Part shown: positions 45,680-54,743 of the stretch, one piece after another | How positions within the stretch are numbered: the first letter of the stretch is position 1 | Layout: the number at the start of each line of letters is the position of its first letter | Assembly (NCBI GenBank): GCA_964538615.1 | Contig: CAZIGK010000001.1 | Coordinates: 115,882 to 179,881, forward strand | Reading direction: 5' to 3' | Length of the DNA: 64,000 nucleotides | DNA from: CAZIGK01 sp964538615 | GTDB lineage: Bacteria; Pseudomonadota; Alphaproteobacteria; Rickettsiales; RI-342 | Program-made: the position numbers and the translations under genes | The notes under the pieces: model-generated | What the model was told of the DNA's origin: nothing | What the model saw: only the letters and a program-made list of their open reading frames with translations | Databases searched by the model: none

Positions 45680-48166
45680 GTGACGAAACAACCTTCCCCT
45701 TCCATTGCCAACGTACAGGGTGCGGATGCGCAAATAGCGTATCAGGAAGGGTATGCTGCGGCTCAGGAAAACTTGCAGCAGGTATTGCAAGACCATGGGC
45801 AAGAGATGCTGGATGCCATTCAGGGCACTCAAAATGTGGTGGGCAAAGCGGCGGATGATTTGCTCAGCACGATCAACCCTCTGATGGGACGTCGCTATGT
45901 TGCTACGAACCCGATGTTCGGCTATGGCTGGATGGAGGAAGTCTCTGCCGATGCATTCCGGGCGGATGCGACAGGTACGTATAAGCAGAACAGTCTATTT
46001 CACCGGGCGTCCCGCTTATTTGCGGATGGGCTGGATAAACTGCATAATGGCTTTTTTCGGGTCGTGCCCGGAGGGGAATACCTCTACGAACGCCTGTATG
46101 GTGTGCCGATGCAGGATGATGGCATGGTCTATAACCGACCCAATCTGGCAGGAGGTGAGGCTAACAAAACATCCGGCATCACTTATGGTCATCGGAATGC
46201 GCTTGTGTCCCTTGGATTTATGTGGATGGGGCTGGTGGATGACGTGGTTAACCACTGGACGCGCAATATTCTGGGCATGAAGGGCTTCTGGCGGGAATTG
46301 ACTCAGGAGGGACGCTGGAGAGAACCTATATTCATCCTGAAATCCATCAACCCCTTCAAGCATATCTGGAACGAGGCTAAATGGCTTGGATGGGATTTGG
46401 TACGCAATGTGATAGCCGATGCCGAAGTCGGCTTATTATATGTCTATATTAAAGAAAAAGGGTTGGAGAAGAAGAACGCGAAAGAAACCACACTGGCAGA
46501 GGATGGACGCCCTGTTGTTGTGGAAACGGCAGAAGCTGCACGTGATTTTTATGTCATGCCGTTCATTCTCTATAATGTGTATGTGTATGGTGTTCATAAT
46601 AGCTGGGCTGATCTTTTGGGCGATGCATTGGGCATTAGCGACCAGAGTGATGTTCTGCGTTATATGCGCGACAATGGCATGAATGAAAAAGATTTAGGTT
46701 TTTTACAGAAGAGTCTGAACCGTGCCATTGATTTTACAGGATACACCGGTCAACGGCTGATTGAGATCTTCAGCACGATGAAGGTGCCTGCGGAGATGTT
46801 TTCACCGCTGCGCTACTTTAGTTTACAGGAAGTGAATAAAGCCAAAGAAGAGCGGGCTGTTGTTCAGGACGAAATTAAATTGCTGCAAATAACGCGTCAT
46901 TTGCCAGATGCGGCTGCACAGGATGCGCAGGTTCAGCGCGAACTACAGGAATTGCGTGCCCTGCATGCACAAGAAAACAAGCTGACCTTTCTGAACCAGC
47001 AATCACGGCTGGAACTGGACAGTTTTTCCGGTTTACTGCACCGTTTTTACGTGGCGCGGGATACGCTACGGCAGAATTACGATGTGAAGCCGGAGACTGA
47101 GCGTCAACAGGAGGCAACGGCGTATCTGGCAGCCAAGGATGCCATGATGGACAAAATGTTCCGTCATATTCTGGACGTGGCAGCCGCCAGCGGCATGACC
47201 CCTCCTCAGCGGGAGGCCTTGATACAATACTTGCGTGACGGCGAGAATAACTATCTGGATTATCTGAAATCGCCCACCATGAAATTGGCGCGCAAGATAC
47301 AGGACAAACCGGTACCAACCATTGACTGTTGTCATTTTATGGAAGGCGCTGACCGAATGACGCTGGAGCAATTGGCTAAGGTTCGCCCTGAGACGGCTGT
47401 GGTGATTGACTATGCGCGTACGCTCATGGGATTGTATCACAAGGAAACATCGCGCACGATGTATGAGCAGAAGGAATATGACGGCCTGAACAGCATGGCA
47501 CGGCATTGGGTTTCCGCTCATTTTGATATGTTTGACCATGTTAGCGCCTTTGACAATGACAAGGATGCACGCCGCAAAGACTATGGCGTGAATGATGGGA
47601 CGCATGTGGGTACTGTGCGTTTTAACCCGCATGGGCCATCGAAAGCGCAGAACTTCCGTCACATGGCGCTGCAGATGAAAGAGCAGGCTATCAGTGGAGC
47701 GCTGGACGGTCGGGCAGATTGGCAGAGTGTCTATGAACAATCTGCTCGTGGTTTGCAGCGAGTACAACAATATGCCGCAGATTTTGGAGCCTATGGTTTG
47801 TACATTGGGGCGAAACGAGCCTCAAACACGTTGGTGCGTGGCACTCCTGGTCTGAATGGACATTGGTTCGGCCATTTGGTGAGCAAGTTAAAGGCAGGGG
47901 AGCCTGTGGAGAAGGTGCAGAAGCACGAAGATGTGGAGCGGCAGTTAACCCATCCATTGATGCAATACATGCAGCAGGAAGGGGCGAAAGCACAGCAGCA
48001 ACCACATAGCTTGCCAGAGGCTCGCAGTGAGATTGCTGGTGCCGCATCTTATGAAGCACAGCGTAGCAATATGCAACGCACCGGCGCAAAGGCGGATGCG
48101 TATCTGGGGCATACCGCTGGTCATGCCGGGCAGACTACGCCCCCTGTGGCTGGGTTAATGCATTAA
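45680..48166 (+). CDS. Large orphan protein, 828 aa
   Basis: Reads from GTG 45680, which has AAGGA with six-base spacing (an earlier GTG at 45647 lacks one), to TAA. No signal peptide, and only short hydrophobic runs near residues 190-215. The N-terminal 60 residues are acidic and glutamine-rich, the middle aromatic-rich (WNEAKWLGWDLVRNVIADAE), residues about 385-470 a charged coiled coil, and the C-terminus is rich in H, Q, A and G. I recognise no domain. It is flanked by minus-strand genes. Size, lack of homology and location near a vir block make it an effector candidate; this is only inference. Confidence 0.75.
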   Translation: MTKQPSPSIANVQGADAQIAYQEGYAAAQENLQQVLQDHGQEMLDAIQGTQNVVGKAADDLLSTINPLMGRRYVATNPMFGYGWMEEVSADAFRADATGTYKQNSLFHRASRLFADGLDKLHNGFFRVVPGGEYLYERLYGVPMQDDGMVYNRPNLAGGEANKTSGITYGHRNALVSLGFMWMGLVDDVVNHWTRNILGMKGFWRELTQEGRWREPIFILKSINPFKHIWNEAKWLGWDLVRNVIADAEVGLLYVYIKEKGLEKKNAKETTLAEDGRPVVVETAEAARDFYVMPFILYNVYVYGVHNSWADLLGDALGISDQSDVLRYMRDNGMNEKDLGFLQKSLNRAIDFTGYTGQRLIEIFSTMKVPAEMFSPLRYFSLQEVNKAKEERAVVQDEIKLLQITRHLPDAAAQDAQVQRELQELRALHAQENKLTFLNQQSRLELDSFSGLLHRFYVARDTLRQNYDVKPETERQQEATAYLAAKDAMMDKMFRHILDVAAASGMTPPQREALIQYLRDGENNYLDYLKSPTMKLARKIQDKPVPTIDCCHFMEGADRMTLEQLAKVRPETAVVIDYARTLMGLYHKETSRTMYEQKEYDGLNSMARHWVSAHFDMFDHVSAFDNDKDARRKDYGVNDGTHVGTVRFNPHGPSKAQNFRHMALQMKEQAISGALDGRADWQSVYEQSARGLQRVQQYAADFGAYGLYIGAKRASNTLVRGTPGLNGHWFGHLVSKLKAGEPVEKVQKHEDVERQLTHPLMQYMQQEGAKAQQQPHSLPEARSEIAGAASYEAQRSNMQRTGAKADAYLGHTAGHAGQTTPPVAGLMH

Positions 48167-48172
48167 GACGGT

Positions 48173-49099
48173 TTATGTTTGTGAGGAATGCGCATCGGGC
48201 TGTGTTGCGGGGAGCCACAGCAACGCCAGACCCGCGACTAATGCCACCCCCAAATACAAAGCAGAACAGGCTATGGCGAAGGCCAGCATGGCGGCCTGAG
48301 AGTCTGCTGCATAAGGAGCTGCGCTTATAAAAATCAGTTCCCGCATTCCCAACCCGCCGATGGTGAGGGGTAAAACGGCTGCAATGCAGGAAAGCAGAAA
48401 CAGGGATGCATAATCCAGCCAGCCACCTTCTAATGGCATGAAGTGCCACAACACCAGTGCACTGGCCAATGTGCCTCCCTGCACCCATAGCGACCAGAAG
48501 CCAGCATGCAGGCTGGCAGAACGACTTTCCCGTGTGACATGCGGTGTGAGCAGCCAATAGCCTAAAATCGTTGCAAGAGCTGCCACACCAAGCCAAAAGC
48601 CTGCAAGTGGCAACAGATGCGCAAAACGGCTGCTGTAGAATATCGGGTAAAACAAGAGCAGCAGAACACACAAACCGCTGGCGCGTTCAGCCAGCATGAG
48701 ACGTATGGATTCAGAGACCGGGTAATCATACCAGCGGTGAAGGGTATAGATTTTATAGCCATCCCCTCCAATACCACCCGGAAGCATGGTATTGTAAAAC
48801 ATGCCGGCAAAATATAACGCGCTGGCGTGACGAATGCTGAGGGGAAGGCGTCTGGACGCTGCGTAACTACGCATACGCATGGCGCTAGCCCATTGCGCAA
48901 AGAGCAGGCAGCCCGCGGATGCTAATATGCCCCACCATGGTAACGAGGAAAGTGTTTGGGTGAGTTCTGCCAGAGGTACCTGTGTGAAGGCAAAAACAAA
49001 GGCCAGCGTGATAAACAGCAGCTTACCCAGCGTCTTGAAGAGAGTATGCGAGGCTGTAGCATGTGCCTCTGGGGGCAATGCATCGGGTCGGGGTGTCAT
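48173..49099 (-). CDS. Flippase-like membrane protein (LPG synthase TM / YbhN family)
   Basis: A 308-residue protein with seven or eight helices. The segment LYFAGMFYNTMLPGGIGGDGYKIY is the signature of the YbhN/AglD flippase-like family, and GGLGMRELIF near residue 245 is its second conserved loop. It overlaps the upstream glycosyltransferase by four bases, a pairing seen for lipid-linked sugar addition. Substrate unknown. Confidence 0.88.
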   Translation of the reverse strand: MTPRPDALPPEAHATASHTLFKTLGKLLFITLAFVFAFTQVPLAELTQTLSSLPWWGILASAGCLLFAQWASAMRMRSYAASRRLPLSIRHASALYFAGMFYNTMLPGGIGGDGYKIYTLHRWYDYPVSESIRLMLAERASGLCVLLLLFYPIFYSSRFAHLLPLAGFWLGVAALATILGYWLLTPHVTRESRSASLHAGFWSLWVQGGTLASALVLWHFMPLEGGWLDYASLFLLSCIAAVLPLTIGGLGMRELIFISAAPYAADSQAAMLAFAIACSALYLGVALVAGLALLWLPATQPDAHSSQT

Positions 49100-50073
49100 G
49101 CGTTTGGTTGCTCCTGACCTGCGCGGTAGCGACGAGCGATCAGGTAGGGTTTTTTGCCTTGCGATTCAAAATACGTGCGCATCATGAGTTCTGATATAAA
49201 CCCCACAGTGATGAATTGCGCCGCCATGATAATGAGCAGGATACCCACGAAAAAAATTGGGCGGTCGCCAATATCATGCCCCATGAGTTTTTCCAGTAGC
49301 AGGTAAAACGCAATGATGCCACCACCTGCAAACATACCCAGCCCTAGCGTACCGAACAGATGCATAGGGCGTTGACGGTATTTCAGAAAAAACAGCATGA
49401 GCAGCAAGTCGCTCATGACGCGGGTCGTGCGGCCGATGCCATATTTGGACGAGCCGTACAGACGGGCATGGTGGCGTACTGGCATTTCTGCCATTTTTGC
49501 CCCATGCATGCGAGCGAGGATGGGAATGAAGCGATGCAGCTCGCCGTAGAGATCCAGCCGTTTGGCAACCGATTGCCGGAAGAGCTTGAGAGTGCAGCCA
49601 TAATCGCGGATATGAACCCCGGAAAAATGGCGGATTAATTTGTTCGCTATACGGCTGGGAAATTTGCGTAGCAGTGCGCCATCCTGACGGTTGGCACGAT
49701 AGCCCATCACCACATCCAGCCCTTCGGATTCCAATTTCTGTAGCATGAGCGGGATATCCGCCGGGTCGTTTTGCAGATCGCCATCCAGCGTGACGATATA
49801 ATCACCGGTTGCCGCTTCGATACCAGCCGCCATGGCGGAGGTTTGACCGAAGTTGCGAGCGAACACGAGGGTACGTACATGCGCATCTGCTTCTGCCAGT
49901 ATTGTGGCGACGGTTGCATCCTGTGAGCCATCATCCACCAGAATTACCTCATGCTCAATGTCTTGCAGGGCATCCCGAATGGCGGTAAGTAGCGGTGGAA
50001 CATTGGCTTCTTCGTTGTAGAGGGGGACAACGACAGACAGACGTGGAGCGGATTGAGCTTTGGCAACAGTCAT
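49096..50073 (-). CDS. Family 2 glycosyltransferase, polyprenyl-phosphate sugar type
   Basis: A 325-residue GT-A enzyme with two C-terminal helices (about 228-255 and 262-290). DxD-type DGDLQNDP near residue 94, N-terminal VVPLYNEEANVP and VDDGS, and RDYGCTLKLFR near 155 place it with DPM1/ArnC/GtrB proteins that load a sugar onto undecaprenyl phosphate. Together with the overlapping flippase gene it probably modifies a surface glycolipid; sugar unknown. Confidence 0.9.
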   Translation of the reverse strand: MTVAKAQSAPRLSVVVPLYNEEANVPPLLTAIRDALQDIEHEVILVDDGSQDATVATILAEADAHVRTLVFARNFGQTSAMAAGIEAATGDYIVTLDGDLQNDPADIPLMLQKLESEGLDVVMGYRANRQDGALLRKFPSRIANKLIRHFSGVHIRDYGCTLKLFRQSVAKRLDLYGELHRFIPILARMHGAKMAEMPVRHHARLYGSSKYGIGRTTRVMSDLLLMLFFLKYRQRPMHLFGTLGLGMFAGGGIIAFYLLLEKLMGHDIGDRPIFFVGILLIIMAAQFITVGFISELMMRTYFESQGKKPYLIARRYRAGQEQPNA

Positions 50074-50195
50074 GGTGAACAGACATTCCTTCAGCGTGGG
50101 GCAATAACAAAACCGTCAGCACCATACGCAGCCCCCTGAGAGACTGCAAGGGATTATAGGGGCTGTTCATCAAACAGCCTCGCGCTGCTTTCACC

Positions 50196-51134
50196 CTATC
50201 TGGCGGCACATTGGCGGGTAACGGCTTGCCAGTACGTGTCTTCCGGTTCCATACCATAGAGAGTGGCGAGTTGGGCAAACCCCATGGGAGAAGTGATGTT
50301 GATTTCAGTCAGCCAATCGCCAATCATATCCAGCCCCGCAAGCAACACGCCCTGCATTTTGAGATAATCCGCCACCACTTGCGCCCTGTATTGCTGGGTG
50401 GATGAGAGGCTAATAGGCTGCAAACTGCCGCCTGCCGCCAGATTGGCACGGTGGTTTCCCGTTTGCGGTACACGCAGAAAAGCGCCTATCACCTGACCAT
50501 CAATAACCACGATGCGTTTATCCCCCTCTGTCACTTCAGGAATGTACGCCTGCGCAATCAGGGGGGCATTGTAGCGTTTGAGCAGCAGATCCACGATGGG
50601 CAGCAGGTTGGAGTCAGGCATATGGATGACAAATACATCCTGTCCGCCAAATGCATACAGGGGTTTGAGTACGAGGTGCTGTTGAGCATTCGCGAATGAT
50701 TGAATGGCAGCCGGATCCGCAGAAATGCAGCAAGCGGGTGTCCAGTCGGGAAAATGCAACGGCAGGATTTTTTCTGTCAGGCTGCGCACCACACTGGGTG
50801 GATTGAATACAGGTATTTTTTCCGCCACGCGATCCAGCATGTAGGTAGCTGTGATATAACCCATGTCAAAGGGGGGATCTTGCCGCATGTGGACACTATG
50901 CATATCCAACAGGCTGATGGTTGCTGCATCTGATGTCTGAACGTGCTGACGATCTGGCGTTAAGGTGAGCCAATGCCCCGTGGCGAGGATATTTGTGGAG
51001 GAAGCCGTCAGGGTGGTGACGGTGTAATGAAACACTTCATCTCCGCGTTGAAGAGCGGAGCGCAACAAACGGTAATCCGTCGATTTTTTTTTATCCAAGG
51101 TGGACAGTGGATTCATTTGAAAGGCGTGTCGCAT
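50196..51134 (-). CDS. gshB: Glutathione synthetase
   Basis: ATP-grasp enzyme joining gamma-glutamylcysteine with glycine. The N-terminus MRHAFQMNPLSTL aligns with the GshB start (MKIAFQMDP), and the segments KPLYAFGGQDVF, GDKRIVVIDG and AGLDMIGDWLTEIN are ATP-grasp hallmarks. 312 residues. About 120 bases separate it from the glycosyltransferase gene. A usual enzyme in Alphaproteobacteria, absent in strongly reduced parasites. Confidence 0.94.
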   Translation of the reverse strand: MRHAFQMNPLSTLDKKKSTDYRLLRSALQRGDEVFHYTVTTLTASSTNILATGHWLTLTPDRQHVQTSDAATISLLDMHSVHMRQDPPFDMGYITATYMLDRVAEKIPVFNPPSVVRSLTEKILPLHFPDWTPACCISADPAAIQSFANAQQHLVLKPLYAFGGQDVFVIHMPDSNLLPIVDLLLKRYNAPLIAQAYIPEVTEGDKRIVVIDGQVIGAFLRVPQTGNHRANLAAGGSLQPISLSSTQQYRAQVVADYLKMQGVLLAGLDMIGDWLTEINITSPMGFAQLATLYGMEPEDTYWQAVTRQCAAR

Positions 51135-51192
51135 GCAGCATCACCCTATAGTTGAATGTGAGTACCATTGAATGTTGAGCGGTACAGGCCAT

Positions 51193-51225
51193 AAAAAAGA
51201 TGAAGGCAGCCACAAGGCTGCCTTC
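51193..51225 (-). terminator. Intrinsic terminator of the Flp pilin gene
   Basis: GAAGGCAGCC-ACAA-GGCTGCCTTC (51202-51225), a perfect ten-base stem, followed on the minus strand after three bases by six U residues. Just downstream of the pilin stop. Confidence 0.85.
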
Positions 51226-51250
51226 TCTATTGTCGCGTGTTGAATCAAGG

Positions 51251-51493
51251 CTACTGAACGTCGAAGTCTTGATCTTGGTCTGTAATTTGGTCAGCCGTCC
51301 GCGTTTTTGTGGTACTACGACATGTACCCGCATCTGCACCTGTCATCTGACAGGTAATGTAGTTAAAGGTATCGCCAATTTCATCTCCCAGTATGCGCAG
51401 CCCCACAATGGACGCCACACTGACAAGCGCCGCAATGAGACCATATTCAACTGCAGTTGCGCCGGATTCATCTTTCAAGAAACATGTTAGCAT
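51251..51493 (-). CDS. flp: Flp/Fap-type pilin
   Basis: Class IVb pilin of a Tad-like system. DESG|ATAVEYGLIAALVSVAS shows the prepilin peptidase site after G11 and glutamate at +5, followed by the hydrophobic helix. The C-terminal tail is unusually polar, and a Cys pair lies at about residues 48 and 58. 80 residues, longer than the usual 55-65. AGGAG precedes the ATG and a strong terminator follows. No Tad/Cpa assembly genes lie in the window. Confidence 0.9.
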   Translation of the reverse strand: MLTCFLKDESGATAVEYGLIAALVSVASIVGLRILGDEIGDTFNYITCQMTGADAGTCRSTTKTRTADQITDQDQDFDVQ

Positions 51494-51644
51494 TGGTTTA
51501 CTCCTGATATAACGTAATGCCTAGGTTTAATGTTAACATCTCCACAGGGTGACGCAACGAAAAATTTGTGATAGTTTTATGACAAAATCCATATATATCA
51601 AAAAACTAACAATATGACATTAGCACGGATATGTTAAAAGAGGA

Positions 51645-51806
51645 TTAACCGTAAACTTCTTGCAACCATTTATCATTGACCGGACGGCGATCACATGGGC
51701 TGCCCTCAGCGCCTGCACACGGGCTTTTTAAGTCGGGGGTTTTGTTAGAGCAAGCGGAAGCGCCGAATAGTACAGCACAAGCAAGTATGACCCATAGTTT
51801 CTTCAT
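51645..51806 (-). CDS. VirB7-like small lipoprotein, 53 aa
   Basis: A short gene, eight bases after the third VirB6. The product starts MKKLWVILACAVLFGASAC, a lipoprotein signal with lipobox ASAC and lipid Cys19, and continues with a mature part of about 34 residues: KSPCAGAEGSPCDRRPVND, then WL. A short lipoprotein with the pattern SPC...G.PC.R.PVN at this position recalls the VirB7 lipoprotein of Rickettsiales vir clusters, from memory. VirB7 is the outer-membrane-anchored member of the core complex and pairs with VirB9. Coupled to virB6; the gene is convincing, the VirB7 label is inference. Confidence 0.75.
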   Translation of the reverse strand: MKKLWVILACAVLFGASACSNKTPDLKSPCAGAEGSPCDRRPVNDKWLQEVYG

Positions 51807-51814
51807 GTTAGCCT

Positions 51815-53263
51815 CTAGCGTGGTTTTTGATTGTTTTGCGGTGTTGCGTTTGGATTCGTGCGGTTGGTTGTGGCGGTGGGTTTGGATGCCGGGCTTCCCC
51901 CCAAATTAGGTAGTCCCAGTGCCGCACCGACATCTTTACCTGTCAACGCCGCACTGGCCACTTTACCAATCCTATCACTGACACTATCCGCTATATTACG
52001 CACTGGGCTTCCAAGTTCAAGGTCAATAAAGGCGCCGGAAATTTCATTGGCGACACTGATGACGTGATCGTAAAAGCTGAAGGCGATATAGGCCAGCAGT
52101 AAAAAAGTAATAGCGTCTATGGGATCAATGGGGAAGTCTTTGCCAAGACCTTCACATTTTTCTGATTTTCCGGTGGCTTCATTAAAGCACTTCATGCCGT
52201 CCACATCGAAATCTATTTCCAGTGGAACACGATTACCGTCCGTAAAGCAGAGACCGGCCGTGGCAGTAGAGCTACCGGTTACCGATGCCTTGTTACAATA
52301 GCAAACCTCCTGATCTATGACATCGGCCAGAGTCGCCTGCATCAGCACCGCAAAGAAGGTCATGAAAGTAAACATAAGAATGGGTTGCAGCGCAAAGTTA
52401 ATAAGCTGCGAGAGCCAGCCTTCAAACAGGCTTTTGGTGCGCTCAAACAAAGCAAAAGAGATGAAAATGGGGGCAATACCAAAGAGGAGTGTGGTCGCCA
52501 GAAGTGCCACAATATAGACCCAGACCGCACGGGCAATACCGATCATCAGATAGACAATCGCAAGCAGAATAGCACCAAGCACAATGGCACCAGAGGCGGT
52601 GTAGGACTGGAATAAGGCTCCCCAGATCATGATGGTGCGGGGTGAAATGAGGCGTAGCACCAGATCATCCAGCGCGGCGAAGGTGCCATCATCTCCTGTC
52701 ATGCTTTCGACGGAGGTGATGACCCCTGCCCCACCAAGGTAATCTACCATGGATTGGGTCATGGATTGAATAATGGAATCTGTGCCATCCCGGAAAGCAG
52801 CGGCGACGGTATCATTAAAAAAGGCAAGGCCTCCAGCACCTATAAAAGAGGCAATAGCAATCATTTTCACCGTGCGGGTTGCTAATTCCGAGAGCGTGAA
52901 CTGCGTCATGCCCATGGTGAACATCAGCCCGGCGATGATGACGTAGAGCATCATCATCGCACCCAATATTTGCTGCATGGGAGTGGCAATATTGGTGTAC
53001 ATGGTTTGCCAGGCATCCCCTACGGTGGCTTTCACCTCTTCCATGATGACGGAGATGAGGCCGACATCTGAGCAGCCTGCGGCACCGGGGCAGGAGAACT
53101 GAGGATCTGTATTACAGGCCATACCGCCCCCTTCACCGGGGCTTGCCGCCATGGCATCCGTCATGGTGAGGCCTGTGAAAAGCACCCATAGCAGACACAG
53201 AGCCACTATGGACAAACTGTGAAAACGCATTGGTTTTTCAGACATGCGTATGTTTCCCGTCAT
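51815..53263 (-). CDS. virB6: VirB6/TrbL-family type IV secretion protein, third copy
   Basis: A 482-residue polytopic membrane protein with a signal segment near residues 15-38 (cleavage after DAMA) and about six further helices at 90-320, the TrbL/VirB6 region, with the FTLSELATRTVKMIAIASFIGAGG pattern. Periplasmic loops contain conserved-looking cysteine pairs (DPQFSCPGAAGC, CYCNK). The C-terminal tail is proline- and asparagine-rich. It starts one base after the preceding virB6 stop. VirB6 forms part of the inner-membrane translocation channel. Confidence 0.87.
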   Translation of the reverse strand: MTGNIRMSEKPMRFHSLSIVALCLLWVLFTGLTMTDAMAASPGEGGGMACNTDPQFSCPGAAGCSDVGLISVIMEEVKATVGDAWQTMYTNIATPMQQILGAMMMLYVIIAGLMFTMGMTQFTLSELATRTVKMIAIASFIGAGGLAFFNDTVAAAFRDGTDSIIQSMTQSMVDYLGGAGVITSVESMTGDDGTFAALDDLVLRLISPRTIMIWGALFQSYTASGAIVLGAILLAIVYLMIGIARAVWVYIVALLATTLLFGIAPIFISFALFERTKSLFEGWLSQLINFALQPILMFTFMTFFAVLMQATLADVIDQEVCYCNKASVTGSSTATAGLCFTDGNRVPLEIDFDVDGMKCFNEATGKSEKCEGLGKDFPIDPIDAITFLLLAYIAFSFYDHVISVANEISGAFIDLELGSPVRNIADSVSDRIGKVASAALTGKDVGAALGLPNLGGSPASKPTATTNRTNPNATPQNNQKPR

Positions 53264-53264
53264 G

Positions 53265-54743
53265 TTATCTCAACCCCTTAAATAGCTCACTATTGGGTCC
53301 CGCAACGGTTTGCAGGACATCTTTATCCGTTGCGATACGGGTGACCTCATCGGTCGGGAGTGGCATAGAACCAAGTGTGGCGTGACCGTAGCTACCGACA
53401 ATCTCCCGCGAGAGTTCCGGCACCACTTCCGCCAGTGAAAACAGAATATAAAACAACATGGCAAGCCCAATCATCTGGATGATGATTTCCACACTCATCA
53501 ACTGTTCTAAACCTTCCGAGTTCAGGCCGGTGGCAGCATAATCCGTATTGCCACCAATCAACCCTCCCCCAATTTGTTCCATCACCTGATCGTAATTACT
53601 GCATTTCATTTGCCGTTCCGGGGTAAACAAGGGGGGAACATTTCGTCCATCCGCCGGCTGGATATTGCAGTCCAGATTCTGTTGCTCTTCCACATTGGTG
53701 TTTAACACACTGAGGATGGTTTCTTTATCACTATGGCTGACCGTGTAAAACCGCTTCATCTCGGTTGCCCATTCTTCAAAGCTGCTGACGGGTTTACCGA
53801 ACATGGTATTGGCCAGAGAATATTCTCCCCGGAAGATGGCGACATCCATGAAGGTGAGGGTCAAGGCCATAAAGCCAAAAATGACAAAAGGTTGCAGGCA
53901 ATAAGAAAGCAACATCCCTATCCAGCGGTTATAGTAGCCGGTGGTGGCACGGAACAGCATGCAGGGCAGCACCATGGGAGCCAACGCGATGAGAAAGGCA
54001 ATCATGACACCGGCTGCAATAAAGCCATAGACCGCACGGAAGAAAGACAAAAAGGCCATAACAAACATGCCAAGACCAACCTGAAACAGGGTGTAGCCGA
54101 TATCCGCCCCTTCCATAAAAGCATTACCGGCAGAGAGGGCATTACCTGCGACTAGTCCTAACAATCCCCCGGTGAGACCAACCGCACCGATGCCGCCCAG
54201 ACTCATTAATAAGCAATCTACCCTGCCCCAGACATTGGTATCATCAACGCCTCCACAGACCATGACATTTTGCATGAGGGGAGCCGTGACAATTTCCAGT
54301 GTCGCATCCAGAGCCTCCAAAATACGGGGAAACCAGTCCGCCAGATTGGCAGAAAAATAGGATACGGCAGTAATTTTAATGACGAGCACCCCGATTTCGC
54401 CTAAAGGACGGCGCATTTGCCCGGTTGTGATCTTAAAACCCATAATAATGATGGCCAGCAGGCAACAGGCCGCCACCACGGATTGAAACAGGGTGTAATT
54501 ATTTTCCAGCATTTCGCAAGCGGTGGCAATGACAGGGCCACGGATGCACTGCACTGCGCGTTCGGTCAGGCCTTCATCCGGACATTCAATAGCGATGGTG
54601 GCGCAGGAAGAAGCAGCATGCGCCGAGCCTATGGGCGTAAAAAAACATAATAATATCAGAAGCAGCCCCAGCACTATACCTGAAGACTGCGGCATGCAAA
54701 ATAGCCTCATACGGGTAGGAAGAAGAGAACGCATGTAAGGCAT
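53265..54743 (-). CDS. virB6: VirB6/TrbL-family type IV secretion protein, second copy
   Basis: 492 residues, signal peptide ending AHA|ASS, then paired cysteines (SCATIAIECPDE) and a block of six to seven helices between about 60 and 320 with LLAIIIMGFKITTGQMRRPLGE, which closely parallels LLAIILLGWRITTGQTYDPRSD in the first copy. The two are clearly paralogues. Start overlaps the stop of the first copy by one base. Confidence 0.88.
   Translation of the reverse strand: MPYMRSLLPTRMRLFCMPQSSGIVLGLLLILLCFFTPIGSAHAASSCATIAIECPDEGLTERAVQCIRGPVIATACEMLENNYTLFQSVVAACCLLAIIIMGFKITTGQMRRPLGEIGVLVIKITAVSYFSANLADWFPRILEALDATLEIVTAPLMQNVMVCGGVDDTNVWGRVDCLLMSLGGIGAVGLTGGLLGLVAGNALSAGNAFMEGADIGYTLFQVGLGMFVMAFLSFFRAVYGFIAAGVMIAFLIALAPMVLPCMLFRATTGYYNRWIGMLLSYCLQPFVIFGFMALTLTFMDVAIFRGEYSLANTMFGKPVSSFEEWATEMKRFYTVSHSDKETILSVLNTNVEEQQNLDCNIQPADGRNVPPLFTPERQMKCSNYDQVMEQIGGGLIGGNTDYAATGLNSEGLEQLMSVEIIIQMIGLAMLFYILFSLAEVVPELSREIVGSYGHATLGSMPLPTDEVTRIATDKDVLQTVAGPNSELFKGLR

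Noticed and set aside
50161..50179. Small hairpin GGCTGTT/AACAGCC after gshB
   Set aside because: Seven-base stem but no U tract on either strand, so not called a terminator.
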